NCBI RefSeq assembly: GCF_019749375.1 | Contig: NZ_JACWFE010000013.1 | Location: forward strand, 303,217-367,216 | Direction: 5' to 3' | Length of the DNA: 64,000 nt | Origin: Bacillus sp. S/N-304-OC-R1 | GTDB lineage: Bacteria; Bacillota; Bacilli; Bacillales; Cytobacillaceae | Shown here: in pieces, positions 1 through 9,354 of the stretch | Layout of the letters: every line of letters starts with the position of its first letter | Position numbering within the stretch: the first letter of the stretch is position 1 | Program-made: the position numbers and the translations under genes | The notes under the pieces: generated by a model | What the model was told of the DNA's origin: nothing | The model's database searches: none | What the model saw: the letters and a program-made list of their open reading frames with translations, nothing else

Positions 1-1
1 A

Positions 2-1453
2 AAGACCTATTCAGGTAAATGGATTAAAGAAGGAGAAACGCGAATAAAAACAATAGATCTGGCAGAAAAAATTTCAGCTTTTTGTCAAGGAAAGCAAGCA
101 GAGGTGCATAAAGTTCAAGCAGAAAAAAAGGAATTTCTTCCTCCGCTTTTATATAATTTATCAAGCTTGCAGGCAGATGCCAACAGCCGTTTCAAGTTTC
201 CGCCCAAAAAAACATTGGATGTCCTGCAAAAGCTCTATCAAAGAGGGATTGTCTCATACCCTCGTTCTGATTCCAGGCATGTAACAAAAGGTGAAGCAGA
301 GCTTTTCCCGGATATTCTAAAAAAGCTTGAGAATTTTAGTGATTATCACGAGATGTTTCCGTTGCCTGTTACTTCCCTTATTGATAATAAAAGATATGTC
401 AATGACAAGAAAGTAACCGATCACTATGCTATTATTCCAACTGAGCAGGTTCCAAGAATGGATAAGCTTACACCTGATGAAAAAATACTGTATGACTTAA
501 TTGTTAGAAGCCTAATAGCAGCCCACTATGATAAAGCTGTAACTGAATATACGACTGTCAAAACTATTGTTGATGGAAGAGCCGAGTTTCAGTCCAAGGG
601 AAAAGTCCAGCTTGAAGAAGGGTGGAGAAAAGTAATTCCATCATTTGAAAAAGATAATGAACCGGAGCTTCCACCACTGCAGCAAGGGGAACAGGGAGCT
701 GTAAAAAAGGTAGAAGTGAAGGAAAGTAAAACCCAGCCTCCGAAACGATATACGGAAGGGCAGCTTATTACTCTAATGAAAACAGCTGGCAAGCATATAG
801 AGGATAAAGAACTTGAAAAAATATTAATGAAAACTGAAGGCCTTGGTACGGAGGCTACACGAGCGGGCATCATTACAATGCTGAAGGATCGAAATTATAT
901 AGACATCAATAAAAATGTAGTATATGCAACACCAAAAGCAAATATATTAATTGAAGCCATCGGCTCAGAAATTCTCGCTTCTCCGGAAATGACAGCAAAA
1001 TGGGAGCAGCGCCTAAAGGATATATCAAATGGAGAAGCCTCACCGCGACAATTTATGGATCAAACAAGTAAAATGGTCAAGCATTTAATTGATGCAACAG
1101 TAGAACACGCTAAAGGATGGGAATTTAAAGAGGAAGACAGGGATGGATTTACCCCTGGGAAATCTACACAAAAAAGAACAGTCACAATTGGGAAATGCAA
1201 ATTATGTGATGGCAAAGTAATCGATAAGGGGAAATTTTATGGCTGTTCAAACTATAGTAAACAAAAATGTCCTTTTACGATTTCGAAGAAAATAATGGGC
1301 AAGGCCATTACCCAGAAATTGTTAAAGCAACTATTAAATGACGGTGTAACAGAATTAGTGGATGGTTTTAAAAGCAAGGACAAATTATTTACAGCAAAAC
1401 TCCAATGGGAGCCTACAGAACAGCGAGTAAAATTCTTGTTTTCTAATCAATAG
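2..1453 (+). CDS. topB: DNA topoisomerase III, 3' part (5' end outside window)
   Basis: Type IA topoisomerase that relaxes and decatenates DNA through a transient 5'-phosphotyrosine link. The reading frame is open from base 2 without a start, so the gene enters from the left; 484 codons are present, against roughly 700-730 in Bacillus TopB, so the Toprim domain is missing. The active-site motif SYPRSDSR is near partial residue 86, its Tyr being the catalytic residue. The C-terminus carries a topoisomerase zinc-ribbon remnant (CKLCDG ... YGCSNY ... KCPF) that unwinds to the stop. The GTG at 104 is only an internal Val codon, because the frame and the homology continue upstream of it. Identity is firm; total length cannot be judged. 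Confidence 0.93.
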   Translation, partial: KTYSGKWIKEGETRIKTIDLAEKISAFCQGKQAEVHKVQAEKKEFLPPLLYNLSSLQADANSRFKFPPKKTLDVLQKLYQRGIVSYPRSDSRHVTKGEAELFPDILKKLENFSDYHEMFPLPVTSLIDNKRYVNDKKVTDHYAIIPTEQVPRMDKLTPDEKILYDLIVRSLIAAHYDKAVTEYTTVKTIVDGRAEFQSKGKVQLEEGWRKVIPSFEKDNEPELPPLQQGEQGAVKKVEVKESKTQPPKRYTEGQLITLMKTAGKHIEDKELEKILMKTEGLGTEATRAGIITMLKDRNYIDINKNVVYATPKANILIEAIGSEILASPEMTAKWEQRLKDISNGEASPRQFMDQTSKMVKHLIDATVEHAKGWEFKEEDRDGFTPGKSTQKRTVTIGKCKLCDGKVIDKGKFYGCSNYSKQKCPFTISKKIMGKAITQKLLKQLLNDGVTELVDGFKSKDKLFTAKLQWEPTEQRVKFLFSNQ

Positions 1454-1647
1454 TAAATAATAAGTCTGTGAATGCCTTGTCTCTCTATGATGAATGTAGT
1501 AAACTTCAAAGAGGCCTTATGACATTAATATATAGTAACTAGAAGTATGGGTTTTAATATAGGTACTTTTAATGGTAATTTTCATATAATGTAATATTGT
1601 ATTTAAAGGAAATAGATGTAAGGCAAGTTCATATTGGAGGGTATTAA

Positions 1648-2175
1648 ATGCCAACACCTAGTATGGAAGATTATATTGAACAAATATATATATTAATTAA
1701 CCAGAAAGGCTATGCTCGTGTCTCAGATATTGCAGAAGCCCTTTCGGTACACCCCTCCTCTGTAACGAAAATGGTTCAAAAGCTTGATAAAGACGAATAT
1801 CTAGTTTATGAAAAATACAGAGGTCTCATTTTAACCCCCAAAGGAAATAAAATAGGAAAAAGACTTGTCTACAGGCATGATTTGCTTGAACAGCTGCTTC
1901 GTACAATTGGGGTTAAGGAAGAAAATATATATCACGATGTTGAAGGTATCGAACATCACTTAAGCTGGGATGCCATTGACAGAATTGGAGATCTCGTTCA
2001 ATATTTCGAAGAGGATTCCAAAAGAGTTGAAGAATTAAAAGAGGTCCAAATTAAGAATGAAGAACAAGAATTGCAACAAGAGCAGCAGCTCAAAAAGGAA
2101 AAAGAATTAAAAGAGCAAAATCTCGTACAGGACGAACAAACAGAAATTCGAGAAGAATTAGAACAAGAACAATGA
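1648..2175 (+). CDS. mntR: Manganese-responsive transcription regulator MntR with extended C-terminus
   Basis: DtxR-family repressor of manganese uptake. The N-terminal winged helix is about residues 1-70, followed by the dimerisation helices. All six metal ligands known from B. subtilis MntR fall at the same positions here: Asp8, Glu11, His77, Glu99, Glu102 and His103, so Mn2+ sensing should be intact. The protein has 175 residues where MntR is normally about 142; the extra ~33 residues are almost entirely Glu, Gln and Lys and look like a charged helix or coiled coil. A ggaggg ribosome site lies 6-7 bases before ATG 1648. It is monocistronic and ends in a hairpin that overlaps the stop codon. 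No Mn transporter gene lies nearby. Confidence 0.95.
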   Translation: MPTPSMEDYIEQIYILINQKGYARVSDIAEALSVHPSSVTKMVQKLDKDEYLVYEKYRGLILTPKGNKIGKRLVYRHDLLEQLLRTIGVKEENIYHDVEGIEHHLSWDAIDRIGDLVQYFEEDSKRVEELKEVQIKNEEQELQQEQQLKKEKELKEQNLVQDEQTEIREELEQEQ

Positions 2176-2204
2176 AAGGACCTGATTTTTACATAGGTCC
2201 TTTA
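2173..2204 (+). terminator. Terminator of mntR
   Basis: The inverted repeat AAAGGACC ... GGTCCTTT starts at the mntR stop codon and is followed by a weak T-rich stretch. It lies between mntR and the convergent DUF3892 gene and may serve both. Confidence 0.7.
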
Positions 2205-2423
2205 ATACATATTTGGCCATTCATTAAAGGATGTGGCAGTTTCGGGAACTAAGACGACAGACTGCCCATCAAGACTTTCTTCAATATTTACTCCAGTAAT
2301 CATTCCTTCTTCAGCCTCTAGTAATGCTTTCTGATAGGAAATAATTCTGCCGGCAGATGTTTTAAAACTGATAATTTCCCCCAAATAGTTTCGATGGACA
2401 GCAACAAGCTGTTCTTCAAACAT
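2202..2423 (-). CDS. DUF3892 family small protein
   Basis: A 73-residue cytoplasmic protein resembling the DUF3892 family: a basic N-terminal strand (VAVHRN), a GEIISFKTSAGRIIS hairpin, a short helix and a GxxxGVNIEES segment. Its function is unknown. An in-frame GTG three codons upstream (2432) lies inside the ribosome site AAAGGAGTGA, so ATG 2423 is the better start, with 8 bases of spacing. It is convergent with mntR. Family assignment is from pattern recognition only. Confidence 0.7.
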   Translation of the reverse strand: MFEEQLVAVHRNYLGEIISFKTSAGRIISYQKALLEAEEGMITGVNIEESLDGQSVVLVPETATSFNEWPNMY

Positions 2424-2557
2424 AATTATCACTCCTTTTAAACTATTTTCATTTTTTCTCAGTTTTCACTTTTTTAAACAAAGGATTCCAATTTGTAATA
2501 GAGAAATAATAATGAAGAGTCAGATTTCATTTTTTTAGGTGAAGGTGAGGGAAGGAA

Positions 2558-3244
2558 ATGTTTGATTGGAGCAAGGAAGCTGAAAAACAATGGGACGAAA
2601 AATCCAGCAGCTGGAGTTCGAAAAGTAAAGAAATGTGGGAAAATGGGAGCAGAAAAGACATTGTGCCTTTTTTTGCCCAGTTCGTTCCTGAGGGCAGTTC
2701 TGTTTGTGATCTTGGATGTGGAGATGGCTTTGGGTCACTAAAGCTTTCAGATGCGGGCTATAAAGTAACAGGAATTGATGTTTCAGAGGAAATGATTGCA
2801 AGAGCAAAGTCAGTCAATAATAGCGACCAATTTATTAAGGGGGATATACTTAATCTTCCCTTTCCTGATGATAGCTTTGACGCTGTTATAGCCATCAACT
2901 CATTAGAATGGACAGAGGCTCCGTTGAAGGTATTAAATGAAATGCAAAGAGTCGTTAAGCGTGGAGGATTTGCATGCATTGGCATTCTCGGGCCAACAGC
3001 TGCTCCGCGGGTAAATAGCTATCTAAGACTATATGGTGAAAAGGTAATCTGCAATACAATGATGCCATGGGAATTTGAAAAACTCGCTGTAGAAAATCAA
3101 TGGAAGAAAATTGACGATTTTGGTGTGTATAAACGAGGGACAGATGGGCTGCCTAAAGGGGCATTGTCATTAGAATTAAGACAATCTCTTTCATTTATAT
3201 GGGTGTTTATGATGAAAAATAATAAAAAGGGGGATTTCAATTGA
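2558..3244 (+). CDS. Class I SAM-dependent methyltransferase (YodH-like)
   Basis: A Rossmann-fold methyltransferase of 228 residues. Motif I reads VCDLGCGDGFGS (near residues 50-61), the acidic ribose-binding residue is in VTGIDVSEEM, and motif IV is the AINSLEW region. Size and N-terminus (MFDWSKEAEKQWDEKS) resemble B. subtilis YodH, a methyltransferase of unknown substrate. The stop overlaps the start of the next gene by four bases, so the two are translationally coupled. Substrate cannot be inferred; ubiquinone/menaquinone methylation is possible for this fold but nothing nearby supports it. Confidence 0.85.
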   Translation: MFDWSKEAEKQWDEKSSSWSSKSKEMWENGSRKDIVPFFAQFVPEGSSVCDLGCGDGFGSLKLSDAGYKVTGIDVSEEMIARAKSVNNSDQFIKGDILNLPFPDDSFDAVIAINSLEWTEAPLKVLNEMQRVVKRGGFACIGILGPTAAPRVNSYLRLYGEKVICNTMMPWEFEKLAVENQWKKIDDFGVYKRGTDGLPKGALSLELRQSLSFIWVFMMKNNKKGDFN

Positions 3245-3933
3245 GCCGTTATTCAATAGGAGATTTTGTACAATCAACACAGCAGCAGGATAAAGGAGAA
3301 GGTTTATTTGAACTGGAAACCCAGAGAATATTAGAAATTAACCTGGCTAATCAAATATGGGCAAAAGCTGGGGCTATGATTTCTTATCGTGGAAAAATTA
3401 AATTCGAGCGTGAGGGCATTTTAGAACATGGAATTGGAAAAATGTTCAAAAAAGCACTAACAGGTGAAGGTACATCATTAATGAAAGCAACCGGTAATGG
3501 AAAACTATATTTAGCCGATCAAGGGAAGAAAATCTCTATTCTAAATCTTCAAGGTGATTCAATTTTTGTTAATGGCAATGATTTACTTGCATTTGAACCA
3601 TCCATTAGCTGGGACATTAAATTAATGAGAAGAATAGCCGGTATGTTATCTGGCGGATTATTCAATGTCCGACTAGAAGGTACCGGGATGGTTGCAATAA
3701 CATCACATTATGAGCCATTAACTTTGATAGTGACTCCTGATAGTCCAGTGTTTACTGACCCGAATGCGACTGTCGCCTGGTCAGGAACATTACAGCCGGA
3801 ATTTGTGACGGATATATCCTTTAAAACCTTTCTTGGCAGAGGAAGCGGCGAATCCATTCAAATGAAGTTCTCTGGAAATGGTTTTGTTGTAGTCCAGCCA
3901 TTTGAAGAGGTATATTTTTCACAGCAATCATAA
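3241..3933 (+). CDS. AIM24 family protein
   Basis: A 230-residue protein of the AIM24/TIGR00266 type, built of beta-strands (a double-stranded beta-helix) with GTGMVAITSHYEPLTLIV and the conserved WSGTLQPEF near the C-terminus. No signal peptide or membrane segment is visible. Translation starts at TTG 3241, overlapping the methyltransferase stop (TTGA), after a strong AAAAAGGGGG ribosome site. Mitochondrial Aim24 is linked to inner-membrane organisation; the bacterial role is not established. Confidence 0.85.
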   Translation: MSRYSIGDFVQSTQQQDKGEGLFELETQRILEINLANQIWAKAGAMISYRGKIKFEREGILEHGIGKMFKKALTGEGTSLMKATGNGKLYLADQGKKISILNLQGDSIFVNGNDLLAFEPSISWDIKLMRRIAGMLSGGLFNVRLEGTGMVAITSHYEPLTLIVTPDSPVFTDPNATVAWSGTLQPEFVTDISFKTFLGRGSGESIQMKFSGNGFVVVQPFEEVYFSQQS

Positions 3934-3935
3934 AT

Positions 3936-3966
3936 TAAAAAGCTCCGGCTGTGACCGGGGCTTTTT
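3936..3966 (+). terminator. Bidirectional terminator between AIM24 gene and metA
   Basis: AAAAGCTCCGG pairs with CCGGGGCTTTTT with one T-G wobble. A-tract and T-tract on the two sides fit termination from both convergent genes. Confidence 0.85.
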
Positions 3967-3970
3967 AACT

Positions 3971-4879
3971 CTAGTTCCACTCATACGGAGTTTCTTGGTA
4001 TACATAATAATTCAGCCAGTTTGAAAATAATAGATGGGCATGGGAACGCCATCTGTTTAGAGGCTGCTTGGATGGGTCATCATTAGGAAAATAATGTTCT
4101 GGAACATGAATATCCAGTCCTTTTTGTACATCCCTTCGATATTCCTCAGCTAATGTATCTGCCTCGTATTCAAAATGCCCGGTGACCATAATTTGCTTCC
4201 CATCGTTCGCACTTAAAATGAAAGGACCCGCCTCTTCTGATGAAGACAGTAGCTTTAATGTAGGGTTTTTCTTAATCTCTTCAATAAAAACATCCGTATA
4301 TCGAGAATGAGGAGCTAGAAAGGCATCATCAAATCCTCTAAGCAGCTTTTCAGAACGGTCGTTGATTTCATGTGTGTATACTCCTGAGCATTTACATGAA
4401 AGCTCGTATTTTTGAATGCCGAAATGATGAAATAATGCTGCTTGGGCCCCCCAGCAAATATGAAGAGTAGATGTTACGTTCCTTTTTGTCCAATCCATAA
4501 TTTCAGACAACTCTTCCCAGTAATCGACCTTCTCAAATGGCAGCAATTCAATCGGGGCTCCCGTTATTATCATGCCATCAAATTTGCGATGCTTTACTTC
4601 TGAAAAGGTTGTATAAAATTGCTCAAGATGTCTTGGACTTGTGTTTTTGGATTCATGAGTAGCTGTACGAAGAAAAGAAATATTCACTTGCAGTGGCGTA
4701 TTTCCTAATAGTCGTAAAATTTGAGTTTCTGTTTTTTCCTTTTCAGGCATTAAATTTAAGATGAGAATATTTAAAGGTCGAATATCCTGCGTTAATGCAC
4801 GATCATCATCCATTATAAATATATTTTCTTCTTCTAATATTTCTCTTGCAGGAAGGAGCTTTGGAATCTTAATAGGCAA
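3971..4879 (-). CDS. metA: Homoserine O-acetyltransferase (MetA family)
   Basis: First committed step of methionine synthesis: acylation of L-homoserine. The 302 residues include nucleophile Cys142 (HICWG), His235 and Glu237 (GHFEYEA), the family catalytic set. Residue 111 is Glu (GAPIE); in this family Glu111 is associated with acetyl-CoA and Gly111 with succinyl-CoA use, so acetyl transfer is predicted despite frequent 'succinyltransferase' annotation. The start is TTG 4879 after AAGGGGATGA. It is divergent from fhs across 185 bases. I found no S-box (SAM riboswitch) in that short gap, although metA in B. subtilis is S-box controlled. Confidence 0.95.
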   Translation of the reverse strand: MPIKIPKLLPAREILEEENIFIMDDDRALTQDIRPLNILILNLMPEKEKTETQILRLLGNTPLQVNISFLRTATHESKNTSPRHLEQFYTTFSEVKHRKFDGMIITGAPIELLPFEKVDYWEELSEIMDWTKRNVTSTLHICWGAQAALFHHFGIQKYELSCKCSGVYTHEINDRSEKLLRGFDDAFLAPHSRYTDVFIEEIKKNPTLKLLSSSEEAGPFILSANDGKQIMVTGHFEYEADTLAEEYRRDVQKGLDIHVPEHYFPNDDPSKQPLNRWRSHAHLLFSNWLNYYVYQETPYEWN

Positions 4880-5009
4880 GTGATCATCCCCTTGTTAGAA
4901 AATTCAATTAAAATCTATTATAATAATGAAAAACCTATGTAGCAATCATTATTAAGAGTGAAAAAATAATTCTTCATTATTCACACTCTACTAAAAAATA
5001 AAAAAATGT

Positions 5010-5015
5010 TACAAT
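5010..5015 (+). promoter_or_regulatory. Possible -10 box of the fhs promoter
   Basis: TACAAT at 5010-5015 would place the transcription start near 5022. No convincing -35 was found at 16-18 bases, so this is tentative. Confidence 0.35.
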
Positions 5016-5023
5016 GATGGGGT

Positions 5024-5037
5024 AGTAAACGTTTACA
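5024..5037 (+). promoter_or_regulatory. Candidate CcpA cre site upstream of fhs
   Basis: AGTAAACGTTTACA matches the cre consensus TGWAANCGNTNWCA at 13 of 14 positions and is a near-perfect palindrome. It sits just downstream of the possible -10 box, a position typical of repression. Confidence 0.6.
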
Positions 5038-5064
5038 TTATTGGAGTGCTTAGGGGGATAAAAA

Positions 5065-6753
5065 ATGAATGTGAAACCAGTTGTAAAATCCGACATTGAA
5101 ATCGCTCAACAATCACCAATGAAACCAATAACAGAAATTGCAGAAAAAATCGGTCTTCATGAAGACGATCTTGAACTTTTTGGTAAATATAAAGCTAAAT
5201 TATCAACAGAGGCGCTTAAGAAGCTTGAAACAAATAAAAGCGGAAAGATTATCCTCGTTACTTCTATTAACCCAACTCCTGCCGGGGAAGGAAAGTCGAC
5301 TGTGACAGTTGGACTTGGAGATGCTCTCACTAAGGTTGGGAAGAAAGCGATCATAGCAATGCGTGAGCCTTCATTAGGGCCAACAATGGGGGTAAAAGGC
5401 GGAGCTACTGGGGGAGGATACTCTCAAGTATTGCCAATGGAAGATATTAATCTCCACTTTACGGGTGACCTTCATGCTATTACGACGGCTAATAATGCAC
5501 TAGCCGCATTTATTGATAATCATCTTCAGCAAGGAAATGAGCTGGGCATTGATCCTCGAAGAATCGTGTGGAAACGTGCTCTCGATATGAATGACCGTGC
5601 ACTTAGAAAAGTAGTAATCGGCTTAGGTGGTCCGGTACAAGGTGTTCCGCGTGAAGATGGTTTTGATATTACTGTAGCATCAGAAATTATGGCTGTTTTA
5701 TGCCTTTCTACAGATTTACAAAATCTGAAGGAAAGACTAGGCCGTATGGTTATTGCCTATAATTACGGCAAACAGCCGGTAACCGTTGCTGATCTAGGTG
5801 TTCAAGGTGCATTAACGATGCTTCTTAAGGAAGCGGTTAAACCTAACCTTGTCCAAACGATCGAGCATACACCTGCCTTTATTCATGGTGGACCGTTTGC
5901 AAATATTGCACATGGCTGCAATAGTGTAATTGCTACGAAGGCAGCTGCTAAATTAGGTGATTACGTCGTAACAGAAGGCGGATTTGGTGCGGATTTAGGA
6001 GCTGAGAAATTCCTTCATATTAAATCCCGCAGCGCCGGAATAAAGCCGGAAGCTGTTGTTATTGTTGCAACCATTAGAGCATTGAAAATGCACGGCGGTG
6101 TACCAAAAACAGATTTGGCACAAGAAAATGTACAAGCATTAACTAAAGGCTTTGCAAACTTAAAGAAGCATATTGAAACGATTGAAAGCTTTGGATTGCC
6201 ATTTGTAGTAGCAGTAAATAAATTTATTACTGACACTGAAAGTGAAGTACAGACATTAATGGACCTTTGCTCACAAGCTAATATTCCAGTTTCATTAACT
6301 GAAGTATGGGAAAAAGGCGGTGCTGGCGGAGTTGATCTTGCTAGCAAGGTGCTAGAAGTAATCGAAAAGCAAGAGTCTAACTTCCATCCATTATATGACT
6401 TATCCGACACACTAGAAAATAAAATTCTTACTATTGCCCAAAAAGTATATGGTGCTGGCAAAGTTGAATTTTCATCAAAAGCGAAAAAACAATTACAGGA
6501 TTTCGAAAGCTTTGGCTGGGGAAGTCTGCCAATTTGTATGGCAAAAACTCAATATTCTTTATCAGATGATCCATCAAAACTTGGCCGTCCAACAGGATTC
6601 TCGGTTACGATCAGAGAATTAAAACCATCTATTGGTGCAGGCTTCATTGTGGCACTTACCGGAGACGTTATGACAATGCCAGGTTTGCCAAAGCAGCCTG
6701 CAGCTCTTAAAATGGACGTTGATGAAAACGGTAACGCAATCGGCTTATTCTAA
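5065..6753 (+). CDS. fhs: Formate--tetrahydrofolate ligase
   Basis: ATP-dependent formation of 10-formyl-THF from formate and THF, feeding purine and formyl-Met synthesis. It has 562 residues, the usual length (~556-560). The P-loop TPAGEGKST is at 71-79, followed by the family hallmarks [21 protein letters not shown] and [13 protein letters not shown]. The start is ATG 5065 after AGGGGGAT. Together with metA, thyA and dfrA in this window it belongs to one-carbon metabolism. A possible cre site suggests carbon-source control. The next gene follows after 11 bases and is likely cotranscribed. Confidence 0.97.
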   Translation: MNVKPVVKSDIEIAQQSPMKPITEIAEKIGLHEDDLELFGKYKAKLSTEALKKLETNKSGKIILVTSINPTPAGEGKSTVTVGLGDALTKVGKKAIIAMREPSLGPTMGVKGGATGGGYSQVLPMEDINLHFTGDLHAITTANNALAAFIDNHLQQGNELGIDPRRIVWKRALDMNDRALRKVVIGLGGPVQGVPREDGFDITVASEIMAVLCLSTDLQNLKERLGRMVIAYNYGKQPVTVADLGVQGALTMLLKEAVKPNLVQTIEHTPAFIHGGPFANIAHGCNSVIATKAAAKLGDYVVTEGGFGADLGAEKFLHIKSRSAGIKPEAVVIVATIRALKMHGGVPKTDLAQENVQALTKGFANLKKHIETIESFGLPFVVAVNKFITDTESEVQTLMDLCSQANIPVSLTEVWEKGGAGGVDLASKVLEVIEKQESNFHPLYDLSDTLENKILTIAQKVYGAGKVEFSSKAKKQLQDFESFGWGSLPICMAKTQYSLSDDPSKLGRPTGFSVTIRELKPSIGAGFIVALTGDVMTMPGLPKQPAALKMDVDENGNAIGLF

Positions 6754-6764
6754 TAGGTGAATCA

Positions 6765-7292
6765 ATGTTTGATCCAACAGCGTTTGAAAATATGAAGGTT
6801 GTGATCGAGGGAGCACTCTACGATCTTGATTTATCAGGAGACATCTTTATCCTTGACCGTAATGATATCATTAATTCAGCCAAACTTTCCCGAAAGTATG
6901 AGATTACATTTACTAATGATAGGAAAAATCATGATCTGTGTAATTGCTCAATTATTATGGAGGCAGGGCTTGAAAATCTCGCAGCTGAGCTCCTGCAAGC
7001 AGTACAGTCAGAGCGGCTGTCTGGCTGCAAAGTCTTAATAAAATTTTCACTAAAGCACCCAGATGAACAGAGTATTTATCAAAAAATTGAAAAGAGACTT
7101 GAAGATATTTGGGGACAGGATCGGGCAATAGATCAAGCAGTTAGTAAGAATCCGCTCATAACCGAAAAAATGATAAGAAATGACATAACAATTAGCTTTA
7201 ATCGATTGGTATATGAAGATCAGATGACAGATTTGATTGAAATGATTGATTATATGTTAGATAGCTTAGAAAAGTTAAGAAGAATAATATAA
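6765..7292 (+). CDS. Conserved hypothetical protein downstream of fhs
   Basis: I do not recognise this 175-residue protein. It has no signal peptide or membrane span, is of mixed alpha/beta character, and ends in a predicted helix (QMTDLIEMIDYMLDSLEKLRR). It holds a lone CNC motif (near residue 59) and several Cys residues, not in a recognisable metal-binding pattern. An AGGTGA ribosome site lies 11 bases after the fhs stop, and one terminator ends both genes, so it is probably the second gene of an fhs operon. Confidence 0.75.
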   Translation: MFDPTAFENMKVVIEGALYDLDLSGDIFILDRNDIINSAKLSRKYEITFTNDRKNHDLCNCSIIMEAGLENLAAELLQAVQSERLSGCKVLIKFSLKHPDEQSIYQKIEKRLEDIWGQDRAIDQAVSKNPLITEKMIRNDITISFNRLVYEDQMTDLIEMIDYMLDSLEKLRRII

Positions 7293-7309
7293 GTGTCTCT
7301 ATATTATTT

Positions 7310-7339
7310 GCTCTGCCATTTAAAGGGCAGGGCTTTTTT
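7310..7339 (+). terminator. Terminator of fhs operon
   Basis: GCTCTGCC pairs with GGCAGGGC (one wobble), loop of about 8, then six T. Confidence 0.85.
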
Positions 7340-7441
7340 GAGTCTATATTAAAGCTGAATGATTAGTGGGTATATGAATAGAGAAAGATTTCAAGTAAAC
7401 TATGAGCAGAAGGCAAATAATAATTAAAATGAAATTTTTCT

Positions 7442-7470
7442 TTGACATGGATATGACCAAAGCTTATCCA
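7442..7470 (+). promoter_or_regulatory. Possible sigma-A promoter of the amidohydrolase gene
   Basis: TTGACA (7442-7447), 17 bases, TATCCA (7465-7470). The -35 is perfect and the -10 matches 4 of 6. Confidence 0.4.
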
Positions 7471-7514
7471 CAAATCTTCGCTTAATAGAATTCTCAGAAA
7501 TAAAAGGAGAAAAT

Positions 7515-8369
7515 ATGAAAATTATTGATGCACATATACATTTTTCAAATATTAGATCATTTCATCAAACTGCCAATGAGCTCTCATTTGTCGATTATTC
7601 ATATAACGGGTTCGAAAAAGAATATAATGAAGCCAATGTTGTTTTAAGCATTGCCATGGGTGTGACTGAAACTTCAAATATGGGGTTTCCGGATCAGTAT
7701 TCAGAAACACCCATGGGACTTGATTTGGCTAATTCGATTCCAAGTCAAATAGTTTATTGCCCAGGGATAAACCCATATGACTTAGGAGAGAATGCTCTAG
7801 TTAGATTAGAGGATGAAATTCAAAAGCCTAATGTCGTAGGCATGAAAATTTATTTAGGATATTACCCGTTTTATGCATATGATGAAGTATATGAGCCAGT
7901 ATATCGGCTAGCAGAAAAGTATAGCTTACCTGTAGTTTTCCATACGGGGGATACTTATTCCGAGAGAGGATTGCTAAAGTATGCCCATCCATTAACGATT
8001 GATGAAGTAGCAGTCAAGCATCGTAATGTTAAGTTCATGATGGCTCATTTTGGTGATCCTTGGACATTAACAGGGGCTGAACTTATCTATAAAAACTCAA
8101 ATGTCTATGCAGATTTATCTGGTTTAATTGTAGGAACAGAAAAAGAATTGAAACGCCACAGTGAAGGAAGATTTTTAAATCATTTGAGACATGCGTTAGT
8201 TTTTGCGGATTCCTATGATAAATTGCTGTTTGGAACAGATTGGCCATTAGTACCAGTTCTTCCGTATATTGATTTCATTAAAAACTTGATACCGGAAGAA
8301 TTTCATCAGGATGTTTTCTTTCATACAGCCACAAAGGTTTTTCCGAAAATAAAACCATTTTTGCCTTGA
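7515..8369 (+). CDS. Amidohydrolase_2-type metal-dependent hydrolase
   Basis: A 284-residue TIM-barrel hydrolase of the amidohydrolase superfamily (Amidohydro_2 type). Metal-binding features are the HxH motif DAHIHF at residues 5-10, VVFHTGDTY, MAHFGDPW and the terminal Asp in LLFGTDWPLVP. This type includes decarboxylases (ACMSD-like) and lactone or amide hydrolases; the substrate cannot be told. AAAGGAGAAAAT precedes ATG 7515. No cytoplasmic-pathway neighbours help: fhs operon upstream and degV downstream, each with its own signals. Confidence 0.85.
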   Translation: MKIIDAHIHFSNIRSFHQTANELSFVDYSYNGFEKEYNEANVVLSIAMGVTETSNMGFPDQYSETPMGLDLANSIPSQIVYCPGINPYDLGENALVRLEDEIQKPNVVGMKIYLGYYPFYAYDEVYEPVYRLAEKYSLPVVFHTGDTYSERGLLKYAHPLTIDEVAVKHRNVKFMMAHFGDPWTLTGAELIYKNSNVYADLSGLIVGTEKELKRHSEGRFLNHLRHALVFADSYDKLLFGTDWPLVPVLPYIDFIKNLIPEEFHQDVFFHTATKVFPKIKPFLP

Positions 8370-8453
8370 TAAAAGGATGAAGGTAGGCATTCTGACTGTC
8401 CTTCATTTATACATAAATAGAGAATAAAGAAATAATTAAAAGGGGGAATTATT

Positions 8454-9299
8454 TTGACGAAAATAGCATGGGTAACAGATAGCACTGCTTTCTTGGAAGA
8501 GCAGCTTATTAATCATCCTGATGTATACACGATCCCAATCACTATATTATTGGACGAGGAGGAATATTTAGAGGTAGATTTAACGCCAGCCCAACTATAT
8601 GGACGATTAAAAACACTTAAAACTCCTCCAAAAACATCTCAGCCTTCCATTGGAGCTTTTAAAGATTTATACGAAAAACTAGGGGAGACCTATGATGTCA
8701 TTTTCTCAGTTCATATATCGGGTAAGCTGAGTGGAACGGCTTCTTCAAGTGAACAGGCTGCCCAGTTAGTTGATACAAAAGTAATCACAATTGACTCAAA
8801 AATACTGACCTACCCGTTAACCAGGATTGTTAAAAAGGGGATTGAATTAGCTCAGTCTGGCAATGGGATTGAAGAGATTAAGGCTAAGCTGGAAGAACTT
8901 CGAGGAACGAATGAAACGTATGTATTAATTGGGAGTCTAGAACAGCTCCACCGAAGCGGAAGAATGTCTGGCCTGCAATTTTTTCTCGGAAGCATGCTGA
9001 ATGTCATTCCTATAATAGCAATTGAGGATGGTGCACTTAACGCAAAGGAAAAGGTTAGAAGTGAAAGAAAAGCGAAGGATAAAATTATTAAGCTTCTTAA
9101 ACAAGCTCATGAAAAGAATGCTATTAAGGAAGCCTATTTATTGTATGGGTTTCACGAAACCGAAGCACTTCAATGGAAGGAAGAACTGAAAATCGAATTT
9201 CCGGAAATAGATTTTCAATCCTATCCTCTTGGAGCAGCCATTGGTGTCCATGCAGGAGAAAATACACTAGGCATAAGCTGGTTTAATGGGCTAGATTAA
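8454..9299 (+). CDS. DegV family fatty-acid-binding protein
   Basis: A 281-residue DegV/FakB-type protein. Known members bind a fatty acid and, in the Fak system, present it to the kinase FakA for phosphorylation. Family signatures are VTDSTAFLE at the N-terminus, TSQPSIGAF, HISGKLSGTASS and HRSGRMSG. The start is TTG 8454 after an AAAAGGGGG ribosome site. No fakA lies nearby, so which kinase partner it serves is open. Confidence 0.92.
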   Translation: MTKIAWVTDSTAFLEEQLINHPDVYTIPITILLDEEEYLEVDLTPAQLYGRLKTLKTPPKTSQPSIGAFKDLYEKLGETYDVIFSVHISGKLSGTASSSEQAAQLVDTKVITIDSKILTYPLTRIVKKGIELAQSGNGIEEIKAKLEELRGTNETYVLIGSLEQLHRSGRMSGLQFFLGSMLNVIPIIAIEDGALNAKEKVRSERKAKDKIIKLLKQAHEKNAIKEAYLLYGFHETEALQWKEELKIEFPEIDFQSYPLGAAIGVHAGENTLGISWFNGLD

Positions 9300-9311
9300 T
9301 GGTTGAAATGT

Positions 9312-9343
9312 GAAAAAGCTGTCCGATTATGGACAGCTTTTTG
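9312..9343. terminator. Bidirectional terminator between degV and the ABC importer operon
   Basis: AAAAAGCTGTCC and GGACAGCTTTTT form a perfect 12-bp stem with a 6-base loop between two convergent units. Confidence 0.9.
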
Positions 9344-9354
9344 CAGTTTAATAT

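Noticed and set aside
4955..4989. Hairpin AGAGTG ... CACTCT in the metA-fhs gap
   Set aside because: Short, with alternative pairings and no T-tract on either strand at the right place; not enough for a terminator or riboswitch.
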